NCBI GenBank assembly: GCA_964404205.1
Contig: CAYOJD010000008.1
Span: 1 to 56,386 of the forward strand
Direction: 5' to 3'
Origin: CAZWBR01 sp964404205
GTDB taxonomy: Bacteria; Bacteroidota; Bacteroidia; Bacteroidales; Prolixibacteraceae
Length of the DNA stretch: 56,386 bases
In this document: positions 1 to 7,470 of the stretch, one piece after another
How positions within the stretch are numbered: position 1 is the first letter of the stretch
Layout of the letters: each line of letters opens with the position of its first letter
The notes under the pieces: generated by a model
Databases searched by the model: none
What the model saw: only the letters and a program-made list of their open reading frames with translations
What the model was told of the DNA's origin: nothing
Position numbers and translations under genes: made by a program

Positions 1-416
1 GGAATGCGGCTCAGGAGGTTTGTCCGGCCGGGTGGCACCTGCCCTCGGAAGCCGAGTGGAATGAATTGCTTGGCTTTTTGGGGATGACCTCTGGCGAGTT
101 GTCGAGTAACTTTAGTACCATGTCTGATATAGTGGCCGATAAAATGCGCGAGACAGATACTAACCGTTGGCTGTTAAATCCGCCTACGGTCAATAACGCC
201 AGCCATTTCGATGCCCGTCCGTCCGGTTTTGCCAATCAGGCAGATTACCTTCAGTTGGGTACTACCGCCCTATGGTGGAGCTCGACATGGAGTAGCTCCG
301 AAGGAATTGTTACGGTTGGGCTTGGGTATAACCAACAAAACATGTCGGGTATCTCGAAGCAAAGGGCTATTGTTTACCCATTGAATTTTTATGCCATCAG
401 GTGTGTAAAAGATTGA
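1..416 (+). CDS. FISUMP-domain surface protein, C-terminal fragment
   Basis: The reading frame is open from base 3 at the window edge to TGA at 414-416, so only the C-terminus of a longer protein is present. The fragment begins NAAQEVCPAGWHLPSEAEWN, the hallmark CPxGWHxPSxAEW motif of the FISUMP domain (Fibrobacter succinogenes major paralogous domain). It continues with a WWSSTWSSSEG stretch and ends IRCVKD, the usual FISUMP terminus. Family members are secreted or surface lipoproteins of unknown biochemical role in Bacteroidota and Fibrobacteres. The TTG at 66 is not the real start because homology-like sequence continues upstream. Domain call is firm; function is unknown. Confidence 0.85.
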   Translation, partial: NAAQEVCPAGWHLPSEAEWNELLGFLGMTSGELSSNFSTMSDIVADKMRETDTNRWLLNPPTVNNASHFDARPSGFANQADYLQLGTTALWWSSTWSSSEGIVTVGLGYNQQNMSGISKQRAIVYPLNFYAIRCVKD

Positions 417-427
417 TTTCTATTGCT

Positions 428-478
428 GTCAAGATAAAAGAGGCTGAACATTTAAGTTTCAGCCTCTTTTATCTTGAC
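428..478. terminator. bidirectional intrinsic terminator
   Basis: A perfect 21-bp inverted repeat (arms 428-448 and 458-478, 9-nt loop) lies between two convergent genes. The A/T-rich part of each arm supplies a U-rich end on both strands, so it can end transcripts from either side. Confidence 0.8.
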
Positions 479-501
479 GAACCTTCATTGCAAAATTTGA
501 G

Positions 502-1626
502 TTACACTTTCAGGAATATCTTCCTTTTGTAAAGATAGTAGAGCGCCATCCATTCGATTACGATGGCCCCAAGAATGATAATCCATTGTCCCAGCGGTTC
601 GTGCAACCAACCCAGGAAAAATGAGGAGATTCCCTCGAAATTGATGATCCGGGTACCCAGATAGATGGTGATGGAGTTCATCCCGATGACCTGAAAGAAG
701 AATATTTTTTTGCCGGCAAAGCCGTTGGTCCATTTGCGCACATCGATGGTATAGTAGAAAAGGGCAAGCAATATAAAGCTGATACCGGCGGTGAGCAGGT
801 TGAACGGTACCGTCCACGCAGCTTTGATAATGGGATAGAAGGTCGAGAGCAGCAGGGCTGCCACAACCAGCGATGCCCCTGAAACTGCCAGAATGGCTGC
901 TTTGCGCGCCGATGCAGCTTTGCCGTCGCGAAGGATTCCTCCGGCAATAACACCCGTCATGGTTACGGTAATGGCCGAGACGATACAAAGTACCCCTTCA
1001 GGGTCGAAGGTTTTACCGTGTAAGCGCCCGGGAATCAACAGCCTGTCGAGCCATGCATTGACACCGCCCACGGGGTCGAGTAGGCCGGCTCCGTAGCCCG
1101 GCACCGGGAAGCCCAGTTGCAGTGCGGCTATTCCGGCCATAATGCCGGCTGTCCAGATAATCCGTTGTTTGTAATTTTGGGTGTAGATGGTAATGGCTGC
1201 GGCGAAGAAGTAGGCCAGCCCGATTTGACCGAGCACACTGGGCAGGCGCATATCTTTGAAGCCATATTGCAATGCCCCGTTGTAGAGTATTCCCAAAATA
1301 ACCAGCAGTATGCCCCGCTTGGCTGCTTTTTTCAATAATTCGTAACGATTGCCCCCTTTTTCAATTTTCGACAAAATGGCAAACGGAATGGCTACCCCGG
1401 ATATAAACATAAACAAAGGGAAGATCAGGTCTTCGAAATGGAAACCGTTCCATGGCACATGTTCCATCTGTTCGGCAACATTTTCGAGCCATCCCCAACC
1501 GGTGGCAGCGGCAAGTGCAATTATCAGGGCATCGCCGCCAATAATCCAAAACATATCGAAGCCACGCAGCGTATCGAGCGATGCAAGCCTCTCGTGTTTG
1601 ATCTCTTCTGGTTTTTTGTGTTTCAT
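502..1626 (-). CDS. NagX-like membrane acyltransferase (DUF5009/HGSNAT family)
   Basis: This 374-aa polytopic membrane protein belongs to the heparan-alpha-glucosaminide N-acetyltransferase-like family (DUF5009/NagX). The N-terminus carries the family signature ERLASLDTLRGFDMFWIIGG, followed by a loop with FHFEDLIFPLFMFISG and about ten hydrophobic segments. Family members are thought to move acetyl groups across the membrane onto amino sugars; the substrate here is unknown. I chose the ATG at 1626 rather than the in-frame GTG at 1653 because a perfect -7 box (1655-1662, minus strand) sits directly upstream and would leave the GTG outside the transcript. The gene is monocistronic and convergent with the FISUMP gene. 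Confidence 0.8.
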   Translation of the reverse strand: MKHKKPEEIKHERLASLDTLRGFDMFWIIGGDALIIALAAATGWGWLENVAEQMEHVPWNGFHFEDLIFPLFMFISGVAIPFAILSKIEKGGNRYELLKKAAKRGILLVILGILYNGALQYGFKDMRLPSVLGQIGLAYFFAAAITIYTQNYKQRIIWTAGIMAGIAALQLGFPVPGYGAGLLDPVGGVNAWLDRLLIPGRLHGKTFDPEGVLCIVSAITVTMTGVIAGGILRDGKAASARKAAILAVSGASLVVAALLLSTFYPIIKAAWTVPFNLLTAGISFILLALFYYTIDVRKWTNGFAGKKIFFFQVIGMNSITIYLGTRIINFEGISSFFLGWLHEPLGQWIIILGAIVIEWMALYYLYKRKIFLKV

Positions 1627-1654
1627 AAATGATTGAAATGTTAGTCTGTTCACT

Positions 1655-1662
1655 CAAAGATA
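1655..1662 (-). promoter_or_regulatory. Bacteroidota -7 promoter box (TATCTTTG)
   Basis: The minus strand reads TATCTTTG, a perfect match to the Bacteroidota sigma-ABfr -7 consensus TAnnTTTG, 28 nt before the ATG at 1626. No clear -33 TTG is seen. Confidence 0.6.
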
Positions 1663-1909
1663 GAAATTAACCGTATTGGTGTAACAGAGCTGCCTGTAAA
1701 AATAAATAGCCGTCAGCCGTCAGGAGTACAAATCCACAGGTCGGATATGTCGTTTTGGCATGAGTTGTGACAGGATTTCGCCTTGCAATCAACATTTTTA
1801 TGACAAAAAAGAGGAGAAACGGGCATTTTTCAGATTGGCACATCAATTGCGTGTAACCAGATGTATTTGAAAAAATGAATTAACAGTATCAACGATAAAA
1901 AATAAAGAA

Positions 1910-3823
1910 ATGGGAAAAATAATTGGAATCGACCTGGGAACGACCAACTCGTGCGTAGCCGTAATGGAAGGCAACGAGCCGGTTGTCATCCCCAACAGTG
2001 AAGGAAAACGGACCACGCCGTCAATTGTGGCTTTTGTGGAGAATGGCGAACGTAAAGTGGGAGACCCGGCCAAGCGTCAGGCTATTACCAATCCAAGCAA
2101 AACCGTTTATTCGATCAAACGTTTTATGGGTGAAACTTTCGGACAGGTGAGCAAAGAAGTTGGCCGTGTACCGTTTTCAGTTATCCAGGGCGATAACAAT
2201 ACGCCTCGGGTCAAGATTGATGACAGGCTCTACTCTCCGCAGGAAATCTCGGCAATGGTACTTCAGAAAATGAAGAAAACGGCTGAAGATTATCTGGGAC
2301 AGGAAGTTACTGAAGCTGTAATTACCGTACCGGCCTATTTTAACGATGCACAGCGTCAGGCAACCAAAGAAGCCGGCGAGATTGCAGGGTTAAAAGTTCG
2401 CCGTATCATCAACGAACCGACAGCCGCTTCGCTGGCTTATGGCCTCGACAAGATGCACAAGGACATGAAAATTGCCGTATTTGACCTTGGTGGCGGTACT
2501 TTCGATATTTCGATTCTCGAATTGGGCGACGGTGTTTTCGAAGTGAAATCGACCGACGGGGATACCCATCTCGGTGGCGACGACTTCGATCAGGTGATTA
2601 TCGATTGGCTGGCCGAGCAGTTTATCAGCGAAGAAGGCCTCGACCTGCGCAAAGACCCTATGGCCCTTCAGCGTTTAAAAGAGGCTGCCGAAAAAGCCAA
2701 AATCGAGTTGTCGAGTTCTACCCAGACCGAAATCAACTTGCCTTATATTATGCCGGTGAACGGTATTCCGAAACACCTGGTAAAAAGTCTGACCCGTGCC
2801 AAATTCGAACAGTTGGCTGATACACTAATCAATGCCACGATTGAGCCATGCCGCAAAGCATTGCAAAACGCAGGTTTGAAAACAAGCGATATCGACGAAG
2901 TGATTCTGGTGGGCGGTTCAACCCGTATACCATCGATTCAGGAAAAGGTGCAGGCTTTCTTCGGAAAGGCACCTTCGAAAGGAGTTAATCCCGATGAGGT
3001 TGTAGCAGTTGGTGCAGCCATTCAGGGTGGTGTGTTAACCGGTGAAGTCAAAGATGTGTTGTTGCTCGACGTTACCCCGCTGTCGTTGGGTATCGAAACC
3101 ATGGGCGGTGTAATGACCAAGTTGATTGAGGCCAACACAACTATCCCAACGAAGAAATCGGAAACCTTCACCACAGCATCTGACAATCAGCCTTCGGTTG
3201 AGATCCATGTTTTGCAGGGCGAACGCCCAATGGCCTCGGGCAATAAAACCATTGGCCGTTTCCACCTCGATGGCATTCCGCCGGCACCACGCGGTATTCC
3301 GCAAGTAGAAGTATCGTTTGATATCGATGCCAACGGTATTCTGCATGTTACGGCTAAAGATAAAGCTACCGGCAAAGAGCAATCGATTCGAATCGAAGCA
3401 TCGTCAGGTTTGAGCGACGATGAAATTAAGCGGATGAAAGAGGAAGCAGCGGCCAATGCCGAAGCGGACAAACAGGCCAAAGAGCGTGTCGAAAAGCTGA
3501 ACCATGCCGATAGCCTGATTTTTCAGACCGAAAAACAGTTGAAAGAGTTTGGCGACAAACTGCCGGCTGACAAAAAGGCTCCTATCGAAGCGGCTTTAGG
3601 CAAATTGAAAGAGGCGCACAAGAGCCAGGATTTGGCTGCTGTCGAAACGGCTACCAACGAACTGAACAGCGTTTGGCAGGCAGCCTCGCAGGAGATGTAC
3701 AATGCAGCCAACGCTCAGGGAGGCCAGCAGGCTGGTCCGCAAGGCGGCCCTCAGGGGGGACAGCAGCAGGGGCCTAAAAACGACGGAGAAGTGACTGATG
3801 TCGACTTTGAAGAAGTAAAATAA
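1910..3823 (+). CDS. dnaK: molecular chaperone DnaK (Hsp70)
   Basis: DnaK binds exposed hydrophobic peptides and folds or disaggregates them in an ATP-driven cycle with DnaJ and GrpE in the cytoplasm. The 637-aa product starts MGKIIGIDLGTTNSCVAVME, the phosphate-1 motif. It has the phosphate-2 motif AVFDLGGGTFDIS near residue 190, the adenosine motif VGGSTRIP, the linker DVLLLDVTPLSLGIET, a substrate-binding domain, and a helical lid. The Gly/Gln-rich tail ends DVDFEEVK, like the EEVD-type end of other DnaKs. It is full length and stands alone: dnaJ and grpE are not adjacent. No convincing HrcA/CIRCE element or -7 box was seen in the leader. Confidence 0.98.
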   Translation: MGKIIGIDLGTTNSCVAVMEGNEPVVIPNSEGKRTTPSIVAFVENGERKVGDPAKRQAITNPSKTVYSIKRFMGETFGQVSKEVGRVPFSVIQGDNNTPRVKIDDRLYSPQEISAMVLQKMKKTAEDYLGQEVTEAVITVPAYFNDAQRQATKEAGEIAGLKVRRIINEPTAASLAYGLDKMHKDMKIAVFDLGGGTFDISILELGDGVFEVKSTDGDTHLGGDDFDQVIIDWLAEQFISEEGLDLRKDPMALQRLKEAAEKAKIELSSSTQTEINLPYIMPVNGIPKHLVKSLTRAKFEQLADTLINATIEPCRKALQNAGLKTSDIDEVILVGGSTRIPSIQEKVQAFFGKAPSKGVNPDEVVAVGAAIQGGVLTGEVKDVLLLDVTPLSLGIETMGGVMTKLIEANTTIPTKKSETFTTASDNQPSVEIHVLQGERPMASGNKTIGRFHLDGIPPAPRGIPQVEVSFDIDANGILHVTAKDKATGKEQSIRIEASSGLSDDEIKRMKEEAAANAEADKQAKERVEKLNHADSLIFQTEKQLKEFGDKLPADKKAPIEAALGKLKEAHKSQDLAAVETATNELNSVWQAASQEMYNAANAQGGQQAGPQGGPQGGQQQGPKNDGEVTDVDFEEVK

Positions 3824-3853
3824 GAAACTGGAAGACTGAAGTTGAATCAATAG

Positions 3854-3886
3854 AAAGCCCTGTCGGAAGTTCCGGCGGGGCTTTTT
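3854..3886 (+). terminator. intrinsic terminator of dnaK
   Basis: AAGCCC (3855-3860) pairs with GGGCTT (3878-3883) around a short inner stem (CGG/CCG), followed by a T run, 30 nt after the dnaK stop. Confidence 0.75.
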
Positions 3887-3921
3887 GTATGAATACGTTT
3901 TGTTCAAGTGCCATACAAATC

Positions 3922-5190
3922 CTAATTCTTCAGGCATCCGATTGGAACGACCAAAACACCATCGTTACGGCGATAAGCATATTGACCTCCGGTTATAACC
4001 ATTAAAAATGAAGCTTGTCCCATTTTATCTTCATCAATCTTTGCTTTTAGTGCCAATAGATTTTGAGCCGATTCCTCGATCTGTTTGTTTCCTAACTTTA
4101 CTTCTATTGCTGCCCAACGACCATCTCGTAGCCGAACAATCAAATCAGATTCCAATCCGCTTTTATCGCGATAATGAAACACATCACCATCAATCGCTTG
4201 CGCATAAATACGAATGTCACGTGTGCATAAAGATTCAAACAGGAACCCAAAAGTATTAAAGTCGTTCAACAACCCATCCGGATTTGTTCGCAACACTGCA
4301 GTAGCAATTGACGGATCAACAAAATGTCTTTTTGCCGAAGTGCGTATGGCCGACTTGGAACGCATTGACGGCAACCAGGCAGGCAAATCTTCCACGACAA
4401 AAATTCTTCGTAATGCATTTAGGTAAGAACCAATTGTTTTATCTGATATTGAAATATCAGTCGCTTCAATATCACTTTTAATCGTCTGTATCGAAGCCAT
4501 TGTGGCTATATTTCGCGCCAGAGATCGCAACAATAACCGAACTCTTTCGGGATTTTTTTCCACATCGTCAACGCGCGATACATCATGATTAATTACAGCC
4601 TCTACATAATCTCTTGACATACGTAATGCTGATGCTTCATTTTTCAAGACACTGGCAGGCCATCCTCCCCGGCATAAAGCAAAAGCTATTTTTTCTATAG
4701 ACAATTCTGACATCGATTCAATATCCTGATTTCCTGCAAACAGACCACCTAAAGAAACAGAGCCATTTGATTCATTCGATTCAAACAGACTCATAGGACG
4801 CATCAACATTCGGGAAAACCTTCCAGTACCGGTATGTGCAGTAACATTATCAGCAGGGACTGCCGAACCAGTCAAAATAAACTGACCGACATCACCCCTT
4901 TTGTCAACTTCGAATCTGACTGCATCCCATAAAACCGGAGCCATTTGCCACTCATCAATTAATCTTGGTGCTTCACCTTTGAGCAACAATGAAGGCTTTG
5001 TATCGGCCATTGCCTGGTAAGATGCCGAATTATCCGGATCTTGCATATACAAAATGCTCTTTGCTGCCACAGATGCAGTACGTGTCTTTCCGCACCACTT
5101 GGCTCCCTCAATTAAAACTGCTCCCGACGATTGCAATGCTATTTGTAGTTCCTGATCACACAAGCGCGATAAATAAGTCTTTTCTGCCAT
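3922..5190 (-). CDS. AAA-family ATPase with DUF4143 domain
   Basis: This 422-aa protein is of the prokaryotic AAA_14/DUF4143 type. The Walker A motif GAKWCGKT lies at residues 29-36, and the Walker B-like LIDEW at about residue 78. A winged-helix-like middle leads to the C-terminal DUF4143 region with GLESDLIVRL and AIEVKLG. The spaced E-x-D and E-V-K residues look like the PD-(D/E)XK-type core often noted in this family. The cellular role of the family is not established. The gene is more A/T-rich than dnaK and its neighbours, is monocistronic, and is bounded upstream by tandem repeats and IS debris, which suggests horizontal acquisition. Start ATG at 5190 sits 24 nt after a perfect -7 box. 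Confidence 0.88.
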   Translation of the reverse strand: MAEKTYLSRLCDQELQIALQSSGAVLIEGAKWCGKTRTASVAAKSILYMQDPDNSASYQAMADTKPSLLLKGEAPRLIDEWQMAPVLWDAVRFEVDKRGDVGQFILTGSAVPADNVTAHTGTGRFSRMLMRPMSLFESNESNGSVSLGGLFAGNQDIESMSELSIEKIAFALCRGGWPASVLKNEASALRMSRDYVEAVINHDVSRVDDVEKNPERVRLLLRSLARNIATMASIQTIKSDIEATDISISDKTIGSYLNALRRIFVVEDLPAWLPSMRSKSAIRTSAKRHFVDPSIATAVLRTNPDGLLNDFNTFGFLFESLCTRDIRIYAQAIDGDVFHYRDKSGLESDLIVRLRDGRWAAIEVKLGNKQIEESAQNLLALKAKIDEDKMGQASFLMVITGGQYAYRRNDGVLVVPIGCLKN

Positions 5191-5214
5191 ATTATGCGTA
5201 ATTGAATTTCAATG

Positions 5215-5222
5215 CAAATATA
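5215..5222 (-). promoter_or_regulatory. Bacteroidota -7 promoter box (TATATTTG)
   Basis: The minus strand reads TATATTTG, a perfect TAnnTTTG -7 element, 24 nt before the DUF4143 ATPase start. The place where the -33 element should be is filled by the tandem repeats at 5228-5310. Confidence 0.6.
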
Positions 5223-5227
5223 ACAAT

Positions 5228-5310
5228 ACTTCCTGATTTGGCGCTAATTTACTTCCTAACTTGGCAATAATTTACTTCCTGATTTGGCGGAAAATAATTT
5301 CCTGAATTAG
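5228..5310. repeat. 23-bp tandem repeats in a promoter region
   Basis: Three consecutive units begin ACTTCCTGATTTGGCG, ACTTCCTAACTTGGCA and ACTTCCTGATTTGGCG (starts 5228, 5251 and 5274). The first two are exactly 23 bp and the third is stretched to 27 bp. A degenerate fourth piece, CCTGAATTAG, follows at 5301. The array lies immediately upstream of the -7 box of the DUF4143 ATPase. Its place and period (about two helical turns) fit a cooperative operator, though it may equally be a dispersed repeat. Confidence 0.8.
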
Positions 5311-5328
5311 AAAATAAAACTTGAAATG

Positions 5329-5516
5329 TTAGTTTACAGTTTGCGCATCCCAACGTCGAACATGCTTATGGTCTGTACCTAAGCGGCGAGCAACCACGCT
5401 CAGTGAAACGCCTTTCTACAGAACATCTAAAACTGTTTCTAAACGCTGTTGATCTGAATACTTTCTTTTCCCACTCAAAAAATACCCCAAATGTTGTGTC
5501 CAACTTTTGAGGTGCA
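5329..5516 (-). pseudogene. IS3-family (IS150-like) orfA remnant with terminal repeat
   Basis: On the minus strand the frame from about 5490 encodes GKRKYSDQQRLETVLDVL, an in-frame TAG, then KGVSLSVVARRLGTDHKHVR followed by RWDAQ and a stop at 5329-5331. This is the N-terminal helix-turn-helix of an IS3/IS150-type OrfA, broken by a stop and lacking all of OrfB. The segment 5497-5516 reads TGCACCTCAAAAGTTGGACA on the minus strand, resembling the terminal inverted repeat of IS3-group elements, so one element end is preserved. The other end is absent. It is a dead insertion next to the DUF4143 ATPase. Confidence 0.8.
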
Positions 5517-5559
5517 GTTCGCATTACGATATGGGCTTTTTTATTGCGACAAGTCTTGG

Positions 5560-5664
5560 CTATCGTTTGGAATCGCGTTTGGCTTTTTTTTCGGCGCGCT
5601 TTTCTTTTAACGACTTGGTCGCTTCTTTCTTTCCCTCTTTTACCTGGCTTTTCTCTTTTGTCAT
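5560..5664 (-). CDS. Lys-rich 34-aa microprotein
   Basis: A small open frame starts at ATG 5664 and encodes 34 residues beginning MTKEKSQVKEGKKEATKSLK and ending KAKRDSKR before TAG. Almost half the residues are Lys or Arg, with many Glu, so a charged single helix is likely. I recall similar tiny Lys-rich proteins being annotated as hypothetical in Bacteroidota, but could not check. It lies alone between the IS3 remnant and the FAD oxidoreductase. No -7 box is clear. It may be a nucleic-acid-binding peptide or a chance frame. Confidence 0.5.
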   Translation of the reverse strand: MTKEKSQVKEGKKEATKSLKEKRAEKKAKRDSKR

Positions 5665-5763
5665 TGCATTAGAATTTAAGCGGTTAAACAATAATTATTT
5701 TCGTTTTTAAATTACAAAATCGGAGGGATATTGGTCAAATAAAATCCCGGTTTTGTTGGCTGT

Positions 5764-7257
5764 TTAATCCTTTTTTTCGCTGTCAGGTTTCCATTCGGTG
5801 ACTTTAATCAGCGATGGAAAAGCTTTGGGTTTGAAAATGGATTGGTTGTAGAGGATTCGGATGCACTCCTGAATACCTTCCGTTACACTTGGATGGGGAT
5901 GAATGCTTTGCAGTACCTGTTGCAGTCTGATATCGGAATTGATCAAATAGGCGATGGAGACAATAAATGCCGAAGCTTGAGGTCCTGCTGCGCGCATGCC
6001 CAGGATTCGATCGGTCCCGTCGTTGCTGACCATGATTTTGACGAAGCCGTTGGTGCTGCGCATGGCGATGGTGCGGTTAACCAGTTCGTTCGAATAATAG
6101 GCTGCTTTGTAAGGGATTTTCTTTTCGCGGAGCATTTTCTCGTTGGCTCCAACCGATGCCAGCTCCGGTTTAAAAAACATCAGGGTTGGCATATGCGAGT
6201 AGTCGAGCGGGTAACAACTTTCGCCAAAGATAGCTTCGACAATGAATCGCCCCTGCTCTTCGGCTACCCCGTAGAGCGCTTTTTGTCCGGTGATGTCGCC
6301 GGCAGCAAAAACGTTGCACTGGTCGAAATCGCCTAAGGCACACTCTTCGTTGATACGAAGATAGCCTCTCGAATTGGTTTGGATACCTGCGTTTTGCAAC
6401 TCCAGTTTGTCGGTATTGGGGTCGCGCCCTATCGAGACTAAAATAATATCGACCTCCACTACACTGCTGTGGCCATCTTCATAATCGAGCACTACTTCCA
6501 GAAAATTAGGATGTTTACGAACCGTTCGAAGGTTGGCGGTATGATGGATAATTACCCCGTTTTTTTGGAGGTTTTGCGATACGAAATCGCTCACATCGTC
6601 GTCTTCAAAAGGGATAACCCGGTGGGTGCGGTCGAGCAGGTGTACTTCGGTGTGGCCAAAATTGGAGAAGATGGTGGCAAATTCACAGCCGATAATCCCT
6701 GAGCCGATAATCATCATTCTTTCAGGAAAGCGGTCGAGGTTGAGCAAACCGTCGGAGTCGAAAATTTGTTTTTGATCGACCTGTAAGTCGGGGTGCGGGC
6801 GAGGTCGCGAACCGGTGGCAATGATGATATAGTCGGCTTCGATGGTTTCGATGCCCGAATCGTTGCTAATATTAAGGTGGTGCCTGTCGGCAAACGAGGC
6901 AAAGCCTTGTTTGTAGGTGATGGTCCCTCTGTTTCCACTTCGGGGCGAGAAGGTTTCGATTTGCGAAAGAATTTGATTTTGTTTGGTTTTTGCGGCTTTC
7001 AGTACGGTTTTTTTTACCAAATTGTAATCGACCTGAAGCCCTGAAGCCCGGTATCCGCGGTCGACTGCTGCGGCAACGGCATAGTCGGCCGACAGTTCCC
7101 ACATTGTTTTCGAGGTGAGCGGACCGTTGACAATCCCATTTCCGCCAAGATTTCCGGCTTCGATTAGACAAACATTTTTCCCAAAATCGACTGCGCGCAT
7201 GGTGGCCGCAAAACCTCCCGGCCCACTCCCTATTACAGCCAAGTCATATTTCTCCAT
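5764..7257 (-). CDS. dihydrolipoamide dehydrogenase-like flavoprotein lacking the redox disulfide
   Basis: This 497-aa member of the class I pyridine nucleotide-disulfide oxidoreductase fold has an N-terminal FAD motif AVIGSGPGGFAA, IIIATGSRP, a second nucleotide fold MIIGSGIIGCEFATIFSNFG, and the FAD motif NVFAAGDITG. The dimerisation domain holds HPHPSVTEGIQE, which keeps the His-x4-Glu acid-base pair. Where dihydrolipoamide dehydrogenases have GGTCLNVGCIPSK, this protein has GGNGIVNGPLTSK at residues 38-50. The two catalytic cysteines are replaced by Gly41 and Pro46. It therefore cannot do dithiol-disulfide exchange and may act as an NAD(P)H:quinone or transhydrogenase-type enzyme. It stands alone, with no lipoyl-enzyme subunits nearby. 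Confidence 0.85.
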   Translation of the reverse strand: MEKYDLAVIGSGPGGFAATMRAVDFGKNVCLIEAGNLGGNGIVNGPLTSKTMWELSADYAVAAAVDRGYRASGLQVDYNLVKKTVLKAAKTKQNQILSQIETFSPRSGNRGTITYKQGFASFADRHHLNISNDSGIETIEADYIIIATGSRPRPHPDLQVDQKQIFDSDGLLNLDRFPERMMIIGSGIIGCEFATIFSNFGHTEVHLLDRTHRVIPFEDDDVSDFVSQNLQKNGVIIHHTANLRTVRKHPNFLEVVLDYEDGHSSVVEVDIILVSIGRDPNTDKLELQNAGIQTNSRGYLRINEECALGDFDQCNVFAAGDITGQKALYGVAEEQGRFIVEAIFGESCYPLDYSHMPTLMFFKPELASVGANEKMLREKKIPYKAAYYSNELVNRTIAMRSTNGFVKIMVSNDGTDRILGMRAAGPQASAFIVSIAYLINSDIRLQQVLQSIHPHPSVTEGIQECIRILYNQSIFKPKAFPSLIKVTEWKPDSEKKD

Positions 7258-7431
7258 TACAGTAAAATTGGATTTCTCCTCTTATAACATCATTTGAGGA
7301 AAATTGTTTTTTCAAACGGTTGTAACAGAGAATGATTTTAAATTATCTTGAACTATTCACTTTGTCGTTCGATTTTTAAATAATAATAAGTATAAATAGT
7401 GTTAAATTTTTTTCACAAAACTTTTTAATCG

Positions 7432-7439
7432 TACCTTTG
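7432..7439 (+). promoter_or_regulatory. Bacteroidota -7 promoter box (TACCTTTG)
   Basis: TACCTTTG followed by C matches the TAnnTTTG(C) -7 consensus, 31 nt before the CoA-transferase ATG. The -33 region is a T tract rather than TTG. Confidence 0.7.
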
Positions 7440-7470
7440 CGCCGATTTTGAAACCAGTAAATTAATTCAT

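Noticed and set aside
5228..5310. 23-bp repeats as a CRISPR array
   Set aside because: Units are directly adjacent without unique spacers and are degenerate.
5507..5710. 67-aa plus-strand frame
   Set aside because: It is the antisense of the Lys-rich microprotein and the IS end, Phe/Leu-rich, without a credible start or family.
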